From Acididesulfobacillus acetoxydans (GTDB lineage: Bacteria > Bacillota > Desulfitobacteriia > Desulfitobacteriales > Desulfitobacteriaceae): a stretch of 64,000 nt of DNA. The stretch spans positions 2,542,001 to 2,606,000 of the forward strand of contig NZ_LR746496.1 of the NCBI RefSeq assembly GCF_902729405.1. Reading direction: 5' to 3'. How positions within the stretch are numbered: the first letter of the stretch is position 1; every line of letters begins with the position of its first letter. The position numbers were made by a program, and so were the translations under genes. The notes beneath the pieces are model-generated. The model saw nothing but the letters and a program-made list of their open reading frames with translations. It had not been told where the DNA came from and did no database searches. Positions 9,037 to 18,392 of this stretch are shown piece by piece.

Positions 9037-10743
9037 ATGATGGAGTCAAGGTCCGATCAGATGATAAAGCCCGGGTCTGAGAGAAACCTGACCGGGGCCG
9101 AGATCCTTCTGAAAGCGTTGGCCGAGGAAAATGTAGAACTGATTTTCGGCTATCCGGGAGGGGCCGTTCTTCCCCTTTATGATGCTCTTTTGCAGAGTCC
9201 GATTCGCCATGTCCTGGTTCGTCACGAACAGGCGGCGGCCCATGCCGCTGACGGCTATGCCCGGGTGAGCGGCAAGCCGGGGGTTTGCCTGGCTACATCC
9301 GGTCCGGGTGCCACCAATTTGGTCACAGGGATCGCCAACGCCTATATGGATTCCGTTCCTCTGGTCGTTCTGACCGGACAGGTACCGACCACATTGCTGG
9401 GGACGGATTCTTTTCAGGAAGTGGACATCACCGGGATCACGATGCCGATCACGAAACACAGTTATTTGGTCAAGGATGTGCGGGATATCCCGCGCATTGT
9501 CAAAGAGGCTTTCTACATTGCCGGGAGCGGCCGCCCCGGCCCGGTGGCGATTGATTTGCCGAAAGATGTTCAGGCCGCGACCGCGGTTCCCGAGACGGCA
9601 AGCCTTAACTTAAAGAGCTATAAAGTTTTTGGCAAGGGAAACGCGGGGCAAATCATGGAGGCGGCCAAGGCAATCCGCACCAGCAAAAGGCCGGTTCTCT
9701 ATGCCGGGGGCGGGGTCATCTCTGCCGGCGCGGACGGGGCTCTGCGGGAATTGTGCCGCAAGACCGGGCTGCCTGTAGTCACAACTCTGATGGGGATCGG
9801 GAGCCTTCCGCATGGTCATCCCAATCTTTTGGGTATGGTCGGGATGCACGGTACGGTCACCGCCAACTATGCCGTGGATGACTGCGATCTTTTGATCGCT
9901 GTCGGGGTGCGCTTCGACGACCGGGTGACGAGCGGGCTGGGACATCGTTTCGCGACCAAGGCCAAGGTGATTCATATCGATATCGATCCGGCCGAGATCG
10001 GGAAAGTGGTCAGAGCCAATATTCCGATTGTCGGAGATGCGCGGCAGATTCTGGAGGACATCCGGGAGAGGGCGGAACCCCCTGAGATCGCGGATTGGTG
10101 GAGGCAGATCAGGCTTTGGCAGGAAAGTCATCCCCTCAACTATGCCCAGACGGATCTGAGCCCGCAGCTGATCATGGAAACGATCGGAGAATTGGCGGGC
10201 GAAACCACGGTCGTGGCGACGGATGTGGGACAACATCAAATGTGGGCAGCCCAGTTTTACCCGGTGCAGCGGTCGCGTCATTTCCTTACTTCCAGTGGGC
10301 TGGGTGCGATGGGGTTCGGTTTGCCCGCGGCGATCGGCGCGCAACTGGCCCGGCCGGAAGCATTGGTTTTTTTGATCGTGGGGGATGGCGGTTTCCAGAT
10401 GACGATGCAGGAGTTGGCGACAATCGTCCAATATCGGCTCCCGGTTAAGATCGCCCTGCTCAACAACGGGGTTCTCGGTATGGTCAGGCAGTTGCAGGGA
10501 GTCTTTTGCGGCGAGCGCTTCAGTGAGATTCAACTGCACGCCAACCCGGATTTTCTCAAGATCGCCGAGGCTTACGGCATTTTGGGCATCCGGGTGAAGA
10601 CGGCGGCGGACGTGGAAAAAGCGGTGCAAAAGGCGCTGGCGCATCAGGGTCCGGTGCTGATGGATTTCCTGATCTCGGCGGACGAGTGGGTATGGCCCAT
10701 GGTTCCGCCCGGAAAAGCCATTACGGAAATGTTGGGGAGGTAG
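9037..10743 (+). CDS. ilvB: Acetohydroxyacid synthase large subunit (copy 1)
   Basis: A 568-residue ThDP/FAD enzyme condensing pyruvate with pyruvate or 2-ketobutyrate. Visible are the catalytic Glu region (VRHEQAAAHAADGYAR), LATSGPGATNLVTGIANAYMDS, the FAD-side HIDIDPAEIGK and the ThDP/Mg motif GDGGFQMTMQE...NN. The ATG at 9037 (or 9040) follows GGGGAGGGG and lies 4 bp after ilvD; the frame is open further upstream inside ilvD but that part is not plausible protein. It pairs with the adjoining ilvN. A second large subunit is present at 39524-41218. Confidence 0.96.
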   Translation: MMESRSDQMIKPGSERNLTGAEILLKALAEENVELIFGYPGGAVLPLYDALLQSPIRHVLVRHEQAAAHAADGYARVSGKPGVCLATSGPGATNLVTGIANAYMDSVPLVVLTGQVPTTLLGTDSFQEVDITGITMPITKHSYLVKDVRDIPRIVKEAFYIAGSGRPGPVAIDLPKDVQAATAVPETASLNLKSYKVFGKGNAGQIMEAAKAIRTSKRPVLYAGGGVISAGADGALRELCRKTGLPVVTTLMGIGSLPHGHPNLLGMVGMHGTVTANYAVDDCDLLIAVGVRFDDRVTSGLGHRFATKAKVIHIDIDPAEIGKVVRANIPIVGDARQILEDIRERAEPPEIADWWRQIRLWQESHPLNYAQTDLSPQLIMETIGELAGETTVVATDVGQHQMWAAQFYPVQRSRHFLTSSGLGAMGFGLPAAIGAQLARPEALVFLIVGDGGFQMTMQELATIVQYRLPVKIALLNNGVLGMVRQLQGVFCGERFSEIQLHANPDFLKIAEAYGILGIRVKTAADVEKAVQKALAHQGPVLMDFLISADEWVWPMVPPGKAITEMLGR

Positions 10744-10748
10744 GGAGG

Positions 10749-11228
10749 ATGTTGCACACGCTCGCGGTCCTGGTGGAAAATCATCCGGGGGTTTTAACCC
10801 GGGTTTCGGGGCTTTTTGCCCGCCGGGCTTACAATATCGAATCCCTTTCCGTCTGCCGGACGGAAGATCCCGATATTTCCCGTATGACAATCGTGGTTGA
10901 CGGGGACGACCAGGTTCTTGAACAAGTGACCAAACAACTGCATAAACTGGTGGTCGTCCATAAGGTGGTGGATCTCACCTCTGAGGCGGTGGTGAACCGG
11001 GAGTTAGCCCTTGTCCGCGTTAAGGTCAATGCGGACAGCCGTTTGGAAGTTCTCCAGACGGTCGATGTCTTCCGGGGTCAGGTTGTTGACATGGGCCGTT
11101 CCAGTGTGATCGTGGAGCTTACGGGGGACGGCGAGAAGATCGATGCCTTCGTGCGCACGGTGCGGCCTTATGGCCTGATGGAACTGGTCCGCACCGGGAA
11201 AATCGCCATTCTGCGCTCAGAGAGCTGA
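10749..11228 (+). CDS. ilvN: Acetohydroxyacid synthase small subunit (copy 1)
   Basis: A 159-residue regulatory subunit with an N-terminal ACT domain (LAVLVENHPGVLTRVSGLFARRAYNIESLSV) and the C-terminal ACT-like domain. In the family it binds valine and confers feedback inhibition and full activity on IlvB. ATG 10749 is 5 bp after the ilvB stop; the ribosome binding site GGGGAGG lies inside the last codons of ilvB, so the two are translationally coupled. Confidence 0.96.
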   Translation: MLHTLAVLVENHPGVLTRVSGLFARRAYNIESLSVCRTEDPDISRMTIVVDGDDQVLEQVTKQLHKLVVVHKVVDLTSEAVVNRELALVRVKVNADSRLEVLQTVDVFRGQVVDMGRSSVIVELTGDGEKIDAFVRTVRPYGLMELVRTGKIAILRSES

Positions 11229-11313
11229 CGCTATCCGTGGCCGACCATCCCAGTGGGATGTGAGCAGGCTTTCGCTAGTTTTAGTTTAGAGAATAATGAG
11301 AGGGTGTTGGCAA

Positions 11314-12315
11314 ATGGCAAAAATGTTTTACGACGCGGACGCGAATCTGGAACTTCTCCAAAACAAAGTGATTGCAGTGCTGGGTTATGGCAGCCAGGGG
11401 CATGCCCAAGCGCAAAATTTGAAGGACTCGGGATTGAAGGTGCTAGTGGGCCTGCGCCGGGGAAGTGCCCGCTGGTCTCAGGCGGAAGCGGCGGGACTCG
11501 AAGTCATGACGGTAGCCGAAGCGGCCGCCAAGGCCGACGTGATTCAGATCCTCCTGCCGGATGAGCGGCAGAGCGCTGTGTATAAGGCGGAAATAGAGCC
11601 CCATCTCAAGGCCGGGAAAGCCCTGGTGTTTTCCCACGGTTTCAATATCCATTTCGGACAGATCGTACCCCCGCAAGATGTGGATGTATTTATGGTGGCG
11701 CCGAAAGGCCCCGGGCATCTGGTGCGCAGAACTTATGAGGAAGGGGCAGGGGTACCGTGTTTGATCGCTGTGCATCAGGATGCCGGCGGCCAGGCGCATG
11801 ATTTGGCTTTGGCTTATGCCAAAGGGATTGGGGCGACCCGGGCCGGGGTTCTGGAAACGACCTTCAAAGAGGAGACGGAGACCGATCTCTTCGGGGAACA
11901 GGCTGTTCTCTGCGGAGGTGTGACAGAACTGATGAAGGCGGGTTTCGAAACTCTGGTGGCGGCGGGATACCAGCCGGAGAGCGCCTATTTTGAGTGTGTG
12001 CATGAGATGAAGCTGATCGTCGACCTCATTTACGAAGGCGGGATGAGTTGGATGCGCTATTCGATCTCCGACACGGCCGAATATGGGGATATGACGGTGG
12101 GCAAGAGGATCATCACGGAAGAGACGCGTAAAGAGATGAGGAAAGTTCTGACCGAGATTCAAAATGGGGAGTTCGCTAAACGCTGGCTTTTGGAAAACCA
12201 GGTCAACCGGCCGGCATTCAACGCCATGGCCCGGGCGGAGGCAGAACATCAGGTCGAAAAAGTGGGCAAAGAGTTGAGAGAAATGATGCCCTGGCTGAAA
12301 AAACGCGGCCAATAA
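11314..12315 (+). CDS. ilvC: Ketol-acid reductoisomerase (class I)
   Basis: A 333-residue enzyme that isomerises and reduces acetolactate or acetohydroxybutyrate. The Rossmann motif [14 protein letters not shown] is followed by the cofactor loop GLRRGSARW, whose Arg/Ser content suggests NADPH preference. The Mg-binding/catalytic residues lie in [22 protein letters not shown] and [22 protein letters not shown] 11314 fits the family start (MAKMFYD); ATG 11296 is an in-frame alternative. It is the last ilv gene before the 376-bp gap where leuA would often be found. Confidence 0.97.
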   Translation: MAKMFYDADANLELLQNKVIAVLGYGSQGHAQAQNLKDSGLKVLVGLRRGSARWSQAEAAGLEVMTVAEAAAKADVIQILLPDERQSAVYKAEIEPHLKAGKALVFSHGFNIHFGQIVPPQDVDVFMVAPKGPGHLVRRTYEEGAGVPCLIAVHQDAGGQAHDLALAYAKGIGATRAGVLETTFKEETETDLFGEQAVLCGGVTELMKAGFETLVAAGYQPESAYFECVHEMKLIVDLIYEGGMSWMRYSISDTAEYGDMTVGKRIITEETRKEMRKVLTEIQNGEFAKRWLLENQVNRPAFNAMARAEAEHQVEKVGKELREMMPWLKKRGQ

Positions 12316-12691
12316 GCCGGACCGTGACCTGGGGAATGACCGTGGAGACCTACAGCGGAGGGTTGCGGGGGAATTGTTACTCAACTCCGGCCTGTGCCGT
12401 CAAAGCGCTGCCGCAGTCTTAGATCTGTGGGTGGCTAAGCAAGTGTAGTTCCGCCCGCGTCCATACGCAGTCTTATAGCTGCAGGCGGGCTCAGTATGCA
12501 AGTGAACCCGTTAAGCAGTAGCTGAACAGCATGATAGTGTCCTGTGAACACTATCGCCGAACCGCAAGCTTTCAAAGAACAAGTCTGATTTGGGGTTACG
12601 CTTTGGGGTAGATTTGCCCACACTGACCACAACCCCGACGACTGATACTTGTGCGGTGAGGATGACTTCGGGATAAGGGAGCTGAACAGAG
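12316..12691. other. 376-bp non-coding gap between ilvC and leuC
   Basis: No gene. It contains a diverged direct duplication of about 35-40 bp (roughly 12410-12445 and 12463-12502, both containing CGCAGTCTTA and ending in GCAAGTG) and a hairpin with 8-bp arms (GATAGTGT / ACACTATC, about 12533-12556). Related operons often place leuA here; I see no remnant of its reading frame. Confidence 0.5.
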
Positions 12692-13966
12692 ATGTCGATG
12701 ACGATTACAGAAAAGATTCTGGCTGATCATGCCGGTTTGCCTGAGGTTGTCCCTGGTCAGCTCATTACGGCCAAACTGGATCTGGTATTGGCTAATGATG
12801 TGACCGGGCCGATCGCCATCCGGGAGTTTACCAAGTTCGGGGTGGACAAAGTCTTCGACGCGGGGAAAGTGGCCCTAGTACCCGATCACTTCACCCCCAA
12901 CAAAGACATTGCCTCGGCCGAACAAGCGAAACTCATGCGAGAATTTGCCCGGGAGCAGCAGATAGAACATTATTGGGAAATCGGCCGGGTCGGGATCGAG
13001 CATTGTCTCTTGCCGGAACAAGGGGTGACCCTGCCCGGGGATATGATCATTGGGGCTGACAGCCACACCTGCACCTACGGGGCCCTGGGGGCTTTTGCCA
13101 CGGGGGTGGGAAGCACGGATTGCGCGGCGGGTCTGGCTACCGGTGAGGGCTGGTTCAAGGTCCCGGAATCCATGAAGTTCGTCTTTCACGGGACGAAATT
13201 TCAGCCGTGGGTGAGCGGAAAAGATCTCATTCTCTATATTATCGGCAAGATTGGGGTGGACGGTGCCCGCTACCGGGCCATGGAGTTTGCCGGCGAGGGA
13301 ATTTCCGCGCTTTCCCAGGATGGGCGTTTTACCATGTGCAACATGGCCATCGAGGCCGGGGGGAAAAACGGGATTATCGCTGCGGATGAAAAGACGGAGG
13401 CCTATCTGAAGGGAAGAGCGCACCGCCCTTACAAAGTTTTTGCCAGTGACCCGGATGCCCGTTATGCCGAGATTATGGAATTTGAGGTGAGTGAGATTCC
13501 TCTGCAGGTCGCCTTGCCTCATCTGCCGGAAAACACCGAATCAGTAGAGGAAGCGGCGGGGATCAAACTCGACCAGGTAGTGATCGGGTCCTGCACCAAC
13601 GGGCGAATCGAGGATCTGCGCGTCGCGGCTGGGATCCTGCGCGGACGGAAAATTCACCCAGAAGTACGTTTGCTGATCTTTCCGGGCACTCAGGAAATCT
13701 ATCGCCAGGCCATGCATGAAGGTCTGCTGGATATTTTCCTGGAGGCGGGAGCTGCAGTGAGTACACCCACCTGCGGTCCTTGTCTCGGCGGGCACATGGG
13801 GATCTTGGCCAAAGGTGAGAGAGCTCTGGCTACGACCAACCGCAATTTTGTGGGCCGCATGGGTCACCCGGAAAGCGAAGTTTACCTTTCCGGACCGGCG
13901 GTGGCCGCCGCTTCGGCGGTACGCGGAGAAATCAGCCATCCCAGGGAGGTGGTCGGAAATGGGTAA
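12692..13966 (+). CDS. leuC: 3-isopropylmalate dehydratase large subunit
   Basis: A 424-residue aconitase-family subunit carrying the [4Fe-4S] cluster and isomerising 2- to 3-isopropylmalate. Cluster cysteines are in [13 protein letters not shown] and [37 protein letters not shown] is the substrate-side motif. At about 420 residues it belongs to the shorter archaeal/clostridial LeuC type rather than the 460-residue enterobacterial form. The ATG is at 12692 with an AAGGGAG sequence upstream. Its 3' end overlaps leuD by 8 bp. Confidence 0.96.
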   Translation: MSMTITEKILADHAGLPEVVPGQLITAKLDLVLANDVTGPIAIREFTKFGVDKVFDAGKVALVPDHFTPNKDIASAEQAKLMREFAREQQIEHYWEIGRVGIEHCLLPEQGVTLPGDMIIGADSHTCTYGALGAFATGVGSTDCAAGLATGEGWFKVPESMKFVFHGTKFQPWVSGKDLILYIIGKIGVDGARYRAMEFAGEGISALSQDGRFTMCNMAIEAGGKNGIIAADEKTEAYLKGRAHRPYKVFASDPDARYAEIMEFEVSEIPLQVALPHLPENTESVEEAAGIKLDQVVIGSCTNGRIEDLRVAAGILRGRKIHPEVRLLIFPGTQEIYRQAMHEGLLDIFLEAGAAVSTPTCGPCLGGHMGILAKGERALATTNRNFVGRMGHPESEVYLSGPAVAAASAVRGEISHPREVVGNG

Positions 13967-14447
13967 AGCTTGGAAATTCGGACATGATATTGATACGGAT
14001 GTCATCATTCCTGCCCGTTATCTGAACCGGTCGGAACCGGAATATCTGGCGGCCCACTGTATGGAAGATGCGGATGCTGGTTTTGCCCCGGGGGTCAAGT
14101 CAGGTGATGTCATCGTCGGCGGGAAAAATTTCGGCTGCGGTTCCTCACGGGAGCACGCTCCTTTGGCGATTAAAGCGAGCGGGGTCAAAGCCGTGGTCGC
14201 GGAATCCTTTGCCCGGATCTTCTACCGCAATGCCCTGAACATCGGTTTACCGATCCTTGAGTGCCCGGAAGCGGCAGCGGGAATCGAAGCCGGGGACGAA
14301 GTCGAGGTGGAGCCTGCGAGCGGCAAGATCACGAACGTGACCCGGAAGACCTCTTTCCAGGCTATGCCGTTTCCGGTCTTTATGCAGGAACTGATGGCGG
14401 CCGGGGGGTTGGTTCCCTATGTGCGAGGGAGGTTAAAGAATGCCTAA
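13959..14447 (+). CDS. leuD: 3-isopropylmalate dehydratase small subunit
   Basis: A 162-residue swivel-domain subunit that partners LeuC. Motifs [14 protein letters not shown] and [39 protein letters not shown] are characteristic, and the short length matches the clostridial/archaeal type. The start at ATG 13959 overlaps the end of leuC (8 bp) and follows AGGGAGG. The stop overlaps the start of leuB by 8 bp, so leuCDB is tightly coupled. Confidence 0.96.
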   Translation: MGKAWKFGHDIDTDVIIPARYLNRSEPEYLAAHCMEDADAGFAPGVKSGDVIVGGKNFGCGSSREHAPLAIKASGVKAVVAESFARIFYRNALNIGLPILECPEAAAGIEAGDEVEVEPASGKITNVTRKTSFQAMPFPVFMQELMAAGGLVPYVRGRLKNA

Positions 14448-15504
14448 AGTAGCAGTCCTGCCGGGGGACGGAATCGGCCAAGAAATCGTGCCCGAAGCAA
14501 TCCGGGTTTTGCAGGCCGTTTTGACCGACAGCTCTTTGCGCTTGGAATTTAAGGAATATCCGGTGGGTGGGGCGGCTATCGACCGGGCGGGCCGGGCTTT
14601 GCCCGCCGAGACCTTGGCTGCCTGCCAAGAGGCGGATGCCGTGCTCCTGGGAGCGGTCGGGGGTCCGAAGTGGGATACCCTGCCGGCGCCGGAGCGGCCT
14701 GAGACCGCGGCGCTTTTGGGACTGCGCAAAGCCTTAGGGCTTTACGCCAACATCCGCCCCGTCCGCATGCTGCCGGCCTTAGCGGATGCCTCCGCTTTGA
14801 AGCGGGAAGTGGTGCAGAATACGGATTTAGTCGTCTTGCGCGAGTTGACGGGCGGCCTTTATTTCGGGGAAAAAGGACGCAAACAAAACCCGCCGGCGGC
14901 TTACGATCTCATGATCTATACGGAGGAAGAAGTGGAGCGAATTGTCCGCCTGGCTTTTGAGACAGCCCGTCTCAGACGCAAGAAGCTCTGCTCCGTGGAC
15001 AAGGCCAATGTTTTGGAGACTTCCCGCTTTTGGCGGGAGGTGACGCTCCGGGTGGCCGCCGCTTATCCCGAAGTCGAGCTGACCCATATGTACGTGGACA
15101 ATGCGGCCATGCAACTCGTCCGCGATCCGGAGCAGTTCGATGTTCTGGTTACCGAGAATATGTTTGGCGACATTCTGACGGACTTGGCTTCCATGCTCAG
15201 CGGTTCCATCGGCATGATGGCTTCGGCCAGCCTGAATGGCAAGAAGGGGCTGTACGAGCCGGCTCACGGTTCGGCGCCGGACATCGCCGGGAAGAACCTG
15301 GCCAATCCCCTGGCGACAATCCTCTCGGGAGCTTTGATGCTGCGCTATTCCTTCGCCCGGGAAAAGGAGGCTCAGGCCATTGAGCAAGCGGTGAGCAAAG
15401 TTCTCGATGCCGGCTATCGGACGGGCGACCTGGCCAAACCGGGTGATAAGGTCCTGGGCACGAAGGAAATGGGAGATGCGGTCCTGGCGGCCTTAAACTC
15501 CTGA
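14440..15504 (+). CDS. leuB: 3-isopropylmalate dehydrogenase
   Basis: A 354-residue NAD-dependent beta-decarboxylating dehydrogenase of the leucine pathway. Visible motifs are [29 protein letters not shown], the substrate Arg region [14 protein letters not shown], the catalytic Lys/Asp region [15 protein letters not shown] and [23 protein letters not shown], and the NAD-side [21 protein letters not shown] 14440 overlaps leuD and follows GGGAGG. It is the last gene of the cluster. Confidence 0.97.
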   Translation: MPKVAVLPGDGIGQEIVPEAIRVLQAVLTDSSLRLEFKEYPVGGAAIDRAGRALPAETLAACQEADAVLLGAVGGPKWDTLPAPERPETAALLGLRKALGLYANIRPVRMLPALADASALKREVVQNTDLVVLRELTGGLYFGEKGRKQNPPAAYDLMIYTEEEVERIVRLAFETARLRRKKLCSVDKANVLETSRFWREVTLRVAAAYPEVELTHMYVDNAAMQLVRDPEQFDVLVTENMFGDILTDLASMLSGSIGMMASASLNGKKGLYEPAHGSAPDIAGKNLANPLATILSGALMLRYSFAREKEAQAIEQAVSKVLDAGYRTGDLAKPGDKVLGTKEMGDAVLAALNS

Positions 15505-15560
15505 ACAGTTCCCTGATATATACCAAAAAGTAATTTTCGGAGTCTGCCCATGTCCACATC

Positions 15561-15589
15561 TTGTCATTTTCATCGAGTCGGGGTATACT
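15561..15589 (+). promoter_or_regulatory. Promoter of the proC T-box leader
   Basis: TTGTCA (15561-15566), 17 bp, TATACT (15584-15589). Transcription would begin near 15596, just before the 23-bp repeats and T-box leader. Confidence 0.75.
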
Positions 15590-15622
15590 ACTGAAATACA
15601 GGTGGAATCTGGAATACAGCTG

Positions 15623-15689
15623 AAATACTCATGTGACTGAGATGCAAATACTCATGTGACCGAGATGCAAAATCATGTGACCCAGATGA
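15623..15689 (+). repeat. 23-bp tandem repeat at the 5' end of the T-box leader
   Basis: Two nearly identical 23-bp units (15623-15645 and 15646-15668, core ACTCATGTGAC) and a shorter third unit (15669-15689). They lie downstream of the promoter, so they would be transcribed as the 5' extension of the T-box RNA. Confidence 0.9.
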
Positions 15690-15950
15690 AGATGAAAACA
15701 AGGCAAAAGGCCGATGAGCGGTCCAGTAGGAGAGCGTGCGCAGAGAGGAAACGTCAGGTGCAAGGTTTCCGTTAAGCTGTCCGAACCCAACCGTGAGGCG
15801 ATGGTGATGAATCATTCGGGACCCTCCGTTAGCGGGGAGCCATGAAAATGGCGTAAGTCGGCTTGCTCCGGTTATCGGTGCGGGCAATAAAGGTGGTACC
15901 GCGGAAGGCGTCTTCCGTCCTTACTAAGGGGACGGAAGACGTCATTTTAT
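15690..15950 (+). promoter_or_regulatory. T-box riboswitch upstream of proC
   Basis: The T-box sequence AAAGGTGGTACCGCGG (15889-15904) is followed by a terminator with 12-bp arms (CGTCTTCCGTCC at 15909-15920; GGACGGAAGACG at 15930-15941) and TCATTTTAT. Part of the T-box sequence can pair into an antiterminator. A candidate Stem I AGTA/GA element sits near 15723. By context (proC-proB-proA) it should sense uncharged tRNA-Pro; I could not place the specifier codon with confidence. Confidence 0.88.
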
Positions 15951-16053
15951 CCTATCAGAAAGTACAAATATCCCGTAGGATAAGAAAACTTGCGTCAGTC
16001 TGATTCAACCGATCACTCACTTGAGCGATCGCAGCGCCAGGCGAGTTTTCTTT
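15947..16053 (+). repeat. Dispersed inverted-repeat element, copy A
   Basis: TTATCCTA (15947-15954) pairs with TAGGATAA (15976-15983). A second, larger hairpin then follows: AAGAAAACT / AGTTTTCTT outside and CGATC-CTCA / TGAG-GATCG inside (to about 16053). The same arrangement with about 80% identity recurs at 46150-46258. Copy A begins in the U-tail of the T-box terminator and lies upstream of proC. Confidence 0.9.
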
Positions 16054-16209
16054 AACGGGAAAAGGTGTTACTTCTTCCATTTGTGGGAAGAAGCCTGTGC
16101 GAGCACAATTGGGAGTAGGTATCCTTGGCAAGGAACATTCTTGCCCATGTTACCGACGAACAACCGGACCAGCCTGGCTGGTGAAGCGACTGTGTTAGGA
16201 GTGAACATT

Positions 16210-17028
16210 ATGCAAGAGATCGGTTTCATTGGTGCGGGAAATATCGCCGAGGCGATCATTTACGGGCTGCGGCAAGCCGGGGGAAAGTACAATCTGCGCG
16301 TGGTCAACCGTTCTAACGGCGCGCGACTCGCTGATTTGGCGGACCGTTATCAAATCATCCCCGCCAGCCTGGCAGAGCTGGTGCAATCTTCGGAAGTGAT
16401 TCTCATTGCGGTCAAACCGAAAGATGTCCCGGGCGTGCTGGAAACTCTGGCAGGTCCGGAATTGAGCAGTGGGCTCAATGATCAACTGATCATCAGCGTG
16501 GCCGCAGGGATTCAAATCGCGACCTTGGAGAAGTCTTTGCCGGGGATGGCGGTCGTGAGGGCCATGCCAAATACTTCGAGCGCCGTGCTCCACTCTGTCA
16601 CGGGTTTGGTCCGCGGGCATGAAGCGGACGAGGACCATGTGCGCATGGCGGAGAAGATTTTTTCCTCAGTGGGGCAGATTCTTTGGCTGCCGGAGAGCCG
16701 GATGAACGCTTTGATGGCCCTGAGCGGCAGCGGACCCGCCTACTTTTACCTCTTCACGGAGTGCCTGGTGCAAGCCGGCGTGGAACTGGGCCTCAGGGAA
16801 GAAGATGCGGAAATGCTCTCGCGCGAGACCTTGATTGGGGTAGGCAAAATGATGGCGGAGAGCGGTAAGTCCCCCGGACGCCTGCGGCAAGAGGTCACCT
16901 CACCCAACGGTACGACGATCGAGGCCTTGCAGGTATTCTGGGCCGCCAATCTCAAGGGTATCGTCAGGGAAGCGGCCGAAGCCTGTGCCCGCAAAGGGCA
17001 GGAAATGGAAGGGGAGTATTCAGGTTGA
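16210..17028 (+). CDS. proC: Pyrroline-5-carboxylate reductase
   Basis: A 272-residue NAD(P)H enzyme making proline from pyrroline-5-carboxylate. The N-terminal Rossmann motif IGFIGAGNIAEAIIYGL and the C-terminal signature in ALSGSGPAYFYLFTECLV and LRQEVTSPNGTTIEAL are clear. ATG 16210 follows TTAGGAG by 8 nt; an upstream frame back to 16021 would run through the repeat element and is rejected. The stop overlaps the proB start by 4 bp. Expression is presumably controlled by the upstream T-box. Confidence 0.96.
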   Translation: MQEIGFIGAGNIAEAIIYGLRQAGGKYNLRVVNRSNGARLADLADRYQIIPASLAELVQSSEVILIAVKPKDVPGVLETLAGPELSSGLNDQLIISVAAGIQIATLEKSLPGMAVVRAMPNTSSAVLHSVTGLVRGHEADEDHVRMAEKIFSSVGQILWLPESRMNALMALSGSGPAYFYLFTECLVQAGVELGLREEDAEMLSRETLIGVGKMMAESGKSPGRLRQEVTSPNGTTIEALQVFWAANLKGIVREAAEACARKGQEMEGEYSG

Positions 17029-18170
17029 GTTTGGCGTGGCACCGGATCGTCCTCAAAATAGGCAGCAGCAGCTTAAACCATCCTCGGGGAGGGATCAGCG
17101 AGGAGGCGTTAGCCGGAATCGTGAGCGCTATCGCCGGCCTCAAAAGGGACGGGGTGGAATCTGTCCTGGTCAGCTCGGGTGCGGTAGCTGCCGGGATGGG
17201 GAAGCTCCGCCTGAAGGGCAGACCGCGGGATATTGCCGGTAAGCAGGCGGTTGCGGCCGTGGGACAGGGGGTACTGATAGAAAAATACGCGGCTGCCTTT
17301 GGGCGGCAGGGCCTGACGAGTGCCCAAGTACTGTTGTCGCGTATGGATTTGGCGGAGGCTTCCCGTTACCGGAATGCCCAAAACACCCTGGAACGGCTCC
17401 TGCGTCTGGGGGCCATTCCGATTATCAATGAGAATGACACGGTCGCGGTGGAAGAACTCTGTTTTGGTGACAATGATCGCCTCTCGGCTGTGGTGGCCGG
17501 CCTGGTGCACGCGGACCTGCTCGTGGTCTTGACGGATGTGGACGGGTTATACAGCGCCAATCCGCGGACCGATCCCTCGGCCCGGCTGATTGAGGAAGTC
17601 AGGGATATCGCCGCGGTCGCCGGGGTGGCGGGGGGAGCCGGTTCACGGCTCGGCACCGGGGGCATGGTAAGCAAGCTGAAAGCGGCGAGGATTTCCACCC
17701 GCTTCGGTATCGGTATGCTCCTGCTCAATTCCGCCCGCATTTCCGAGTTGGGGTCCTTGGCCCGGGGAGAAAGACCCTACGGAACTTATTTCCCGCCTTC
17801 CGGGCACCGCTTGTCCGGGCGCAAGCGCTGGATCGCCTACGCGGGACTATCGGAAGGGAGTATTATTGTCGACGAGGGAGCGGAGAGGGCTTTGCTGGAT
17901 GACGGCAAAAGCCTTTTGGCCAGCGGCATCACCGGCGTGGAAGGAGAATGGGAGCGCAAGGAACTGGTGCGGATTGTAAACGGCGTCGGGCGTGAAATCG
18001 GCCGGGGGTTGGCGGAGTTGAGCAGCCTGGAAGTACAAAAGGTCCGGGGCCTGCACTCGGAGGACATGTTGGCGATCCTGTCCGGGTACAGCGGAGAAGA
18101 AGTGGTGCACAGGGATAATCTGACTCTGATGGTTGACAGAGAAAGACGGCATACCGAAACAGGATGTTAA
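17025..18170 (+). CDS. proB: Glutamate 5-kinase
   Basis: A 381-residue enzyme that phosphorylates glutamate, the committed and normally proline-inhibited step. The amino-acid-kinase domain (VLKIGSSSLN, VLVSSGAVAAGMGKL, INENDTVAVEELCFGDNDRLSA, GTGGMVSKLKAA) is followed by a C-terminal PUA domain (about residues 280-375). The start is TTG 17025 in a TTGA overlap with the proC stop, with GGGGAG 8 nt upstream. Length matches full-length ProB. Confidence 0.95.
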   Translation: MSLAWHRIVLKIGSSSLNHPRGGISEEALAGIVSAIAGLKRDGVESVLVSSGAVAAGMGKLRLKGRPRDIAGKQAVAAVGQGVLIEKYAAAFGRQGLTSAQVLLSRMDLAEASRYRNAQNTLERLLRLGAIPIINENDTVAVEELCFGDNDRLSAVVAGLVHADLLVVLTDVDGLYSANPRTDPSARLIEEVRDIAAVAGVAGGAGSRLGTGGMVSKLKAARISTRFGIGMLLLNSARISELGSLARGERPYGTYFPPSGHRLSGRKRWIAYAGLSEGSIIVDEGAERALLDDGKSLLASGITGVEGEWERKELVRIVNGVGREIGRGLAELSSLEVQKVRGLHSEDMLAILSGYSGEEVVHRDNLTLMVDRERRHTETGC

Positions 18171-18392
18171 GAGGATAGGTTGCTGTTGGTTCCGACGATC
18201 ATGAGTAGTGTGCGCCGGGGAAGCAAATGACGCCAGGGAATGTTCGGGGGAGAAGGTGCGGAGGCTATGTTACCGTCGGCAGCAGGAATGTGTACAAAGC
18301 GGAGCCAGGGAATGTTCGGGGGACAAGTTATAGCCGCTATCGGCAAGATATGCCGGGGAAACTGAGAAACAGCAGGTTAGGGGGACTTAAGT
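18171..18392. repeat. proB-proA spacer with a duplicated 20-mer
   Basis: A 20-bp sequence (GCCAGGGAATGTTCGGGGGA) occurs exactly at 18232-18251 and 18304-18323, 72 bp apart, with weaker similarity continuing downstream of both copies. No gene or terminator separates proB from proA. Confidence 0.85.

Noticed and set aside
9610-10890. 426-codon minus-strand frame opposite ilvB
   Set aside because: A by-product of GC-rich codon usage in ilvB. The protein is Pro/His/Arg-rich without any domain, and the plus strand is certain.
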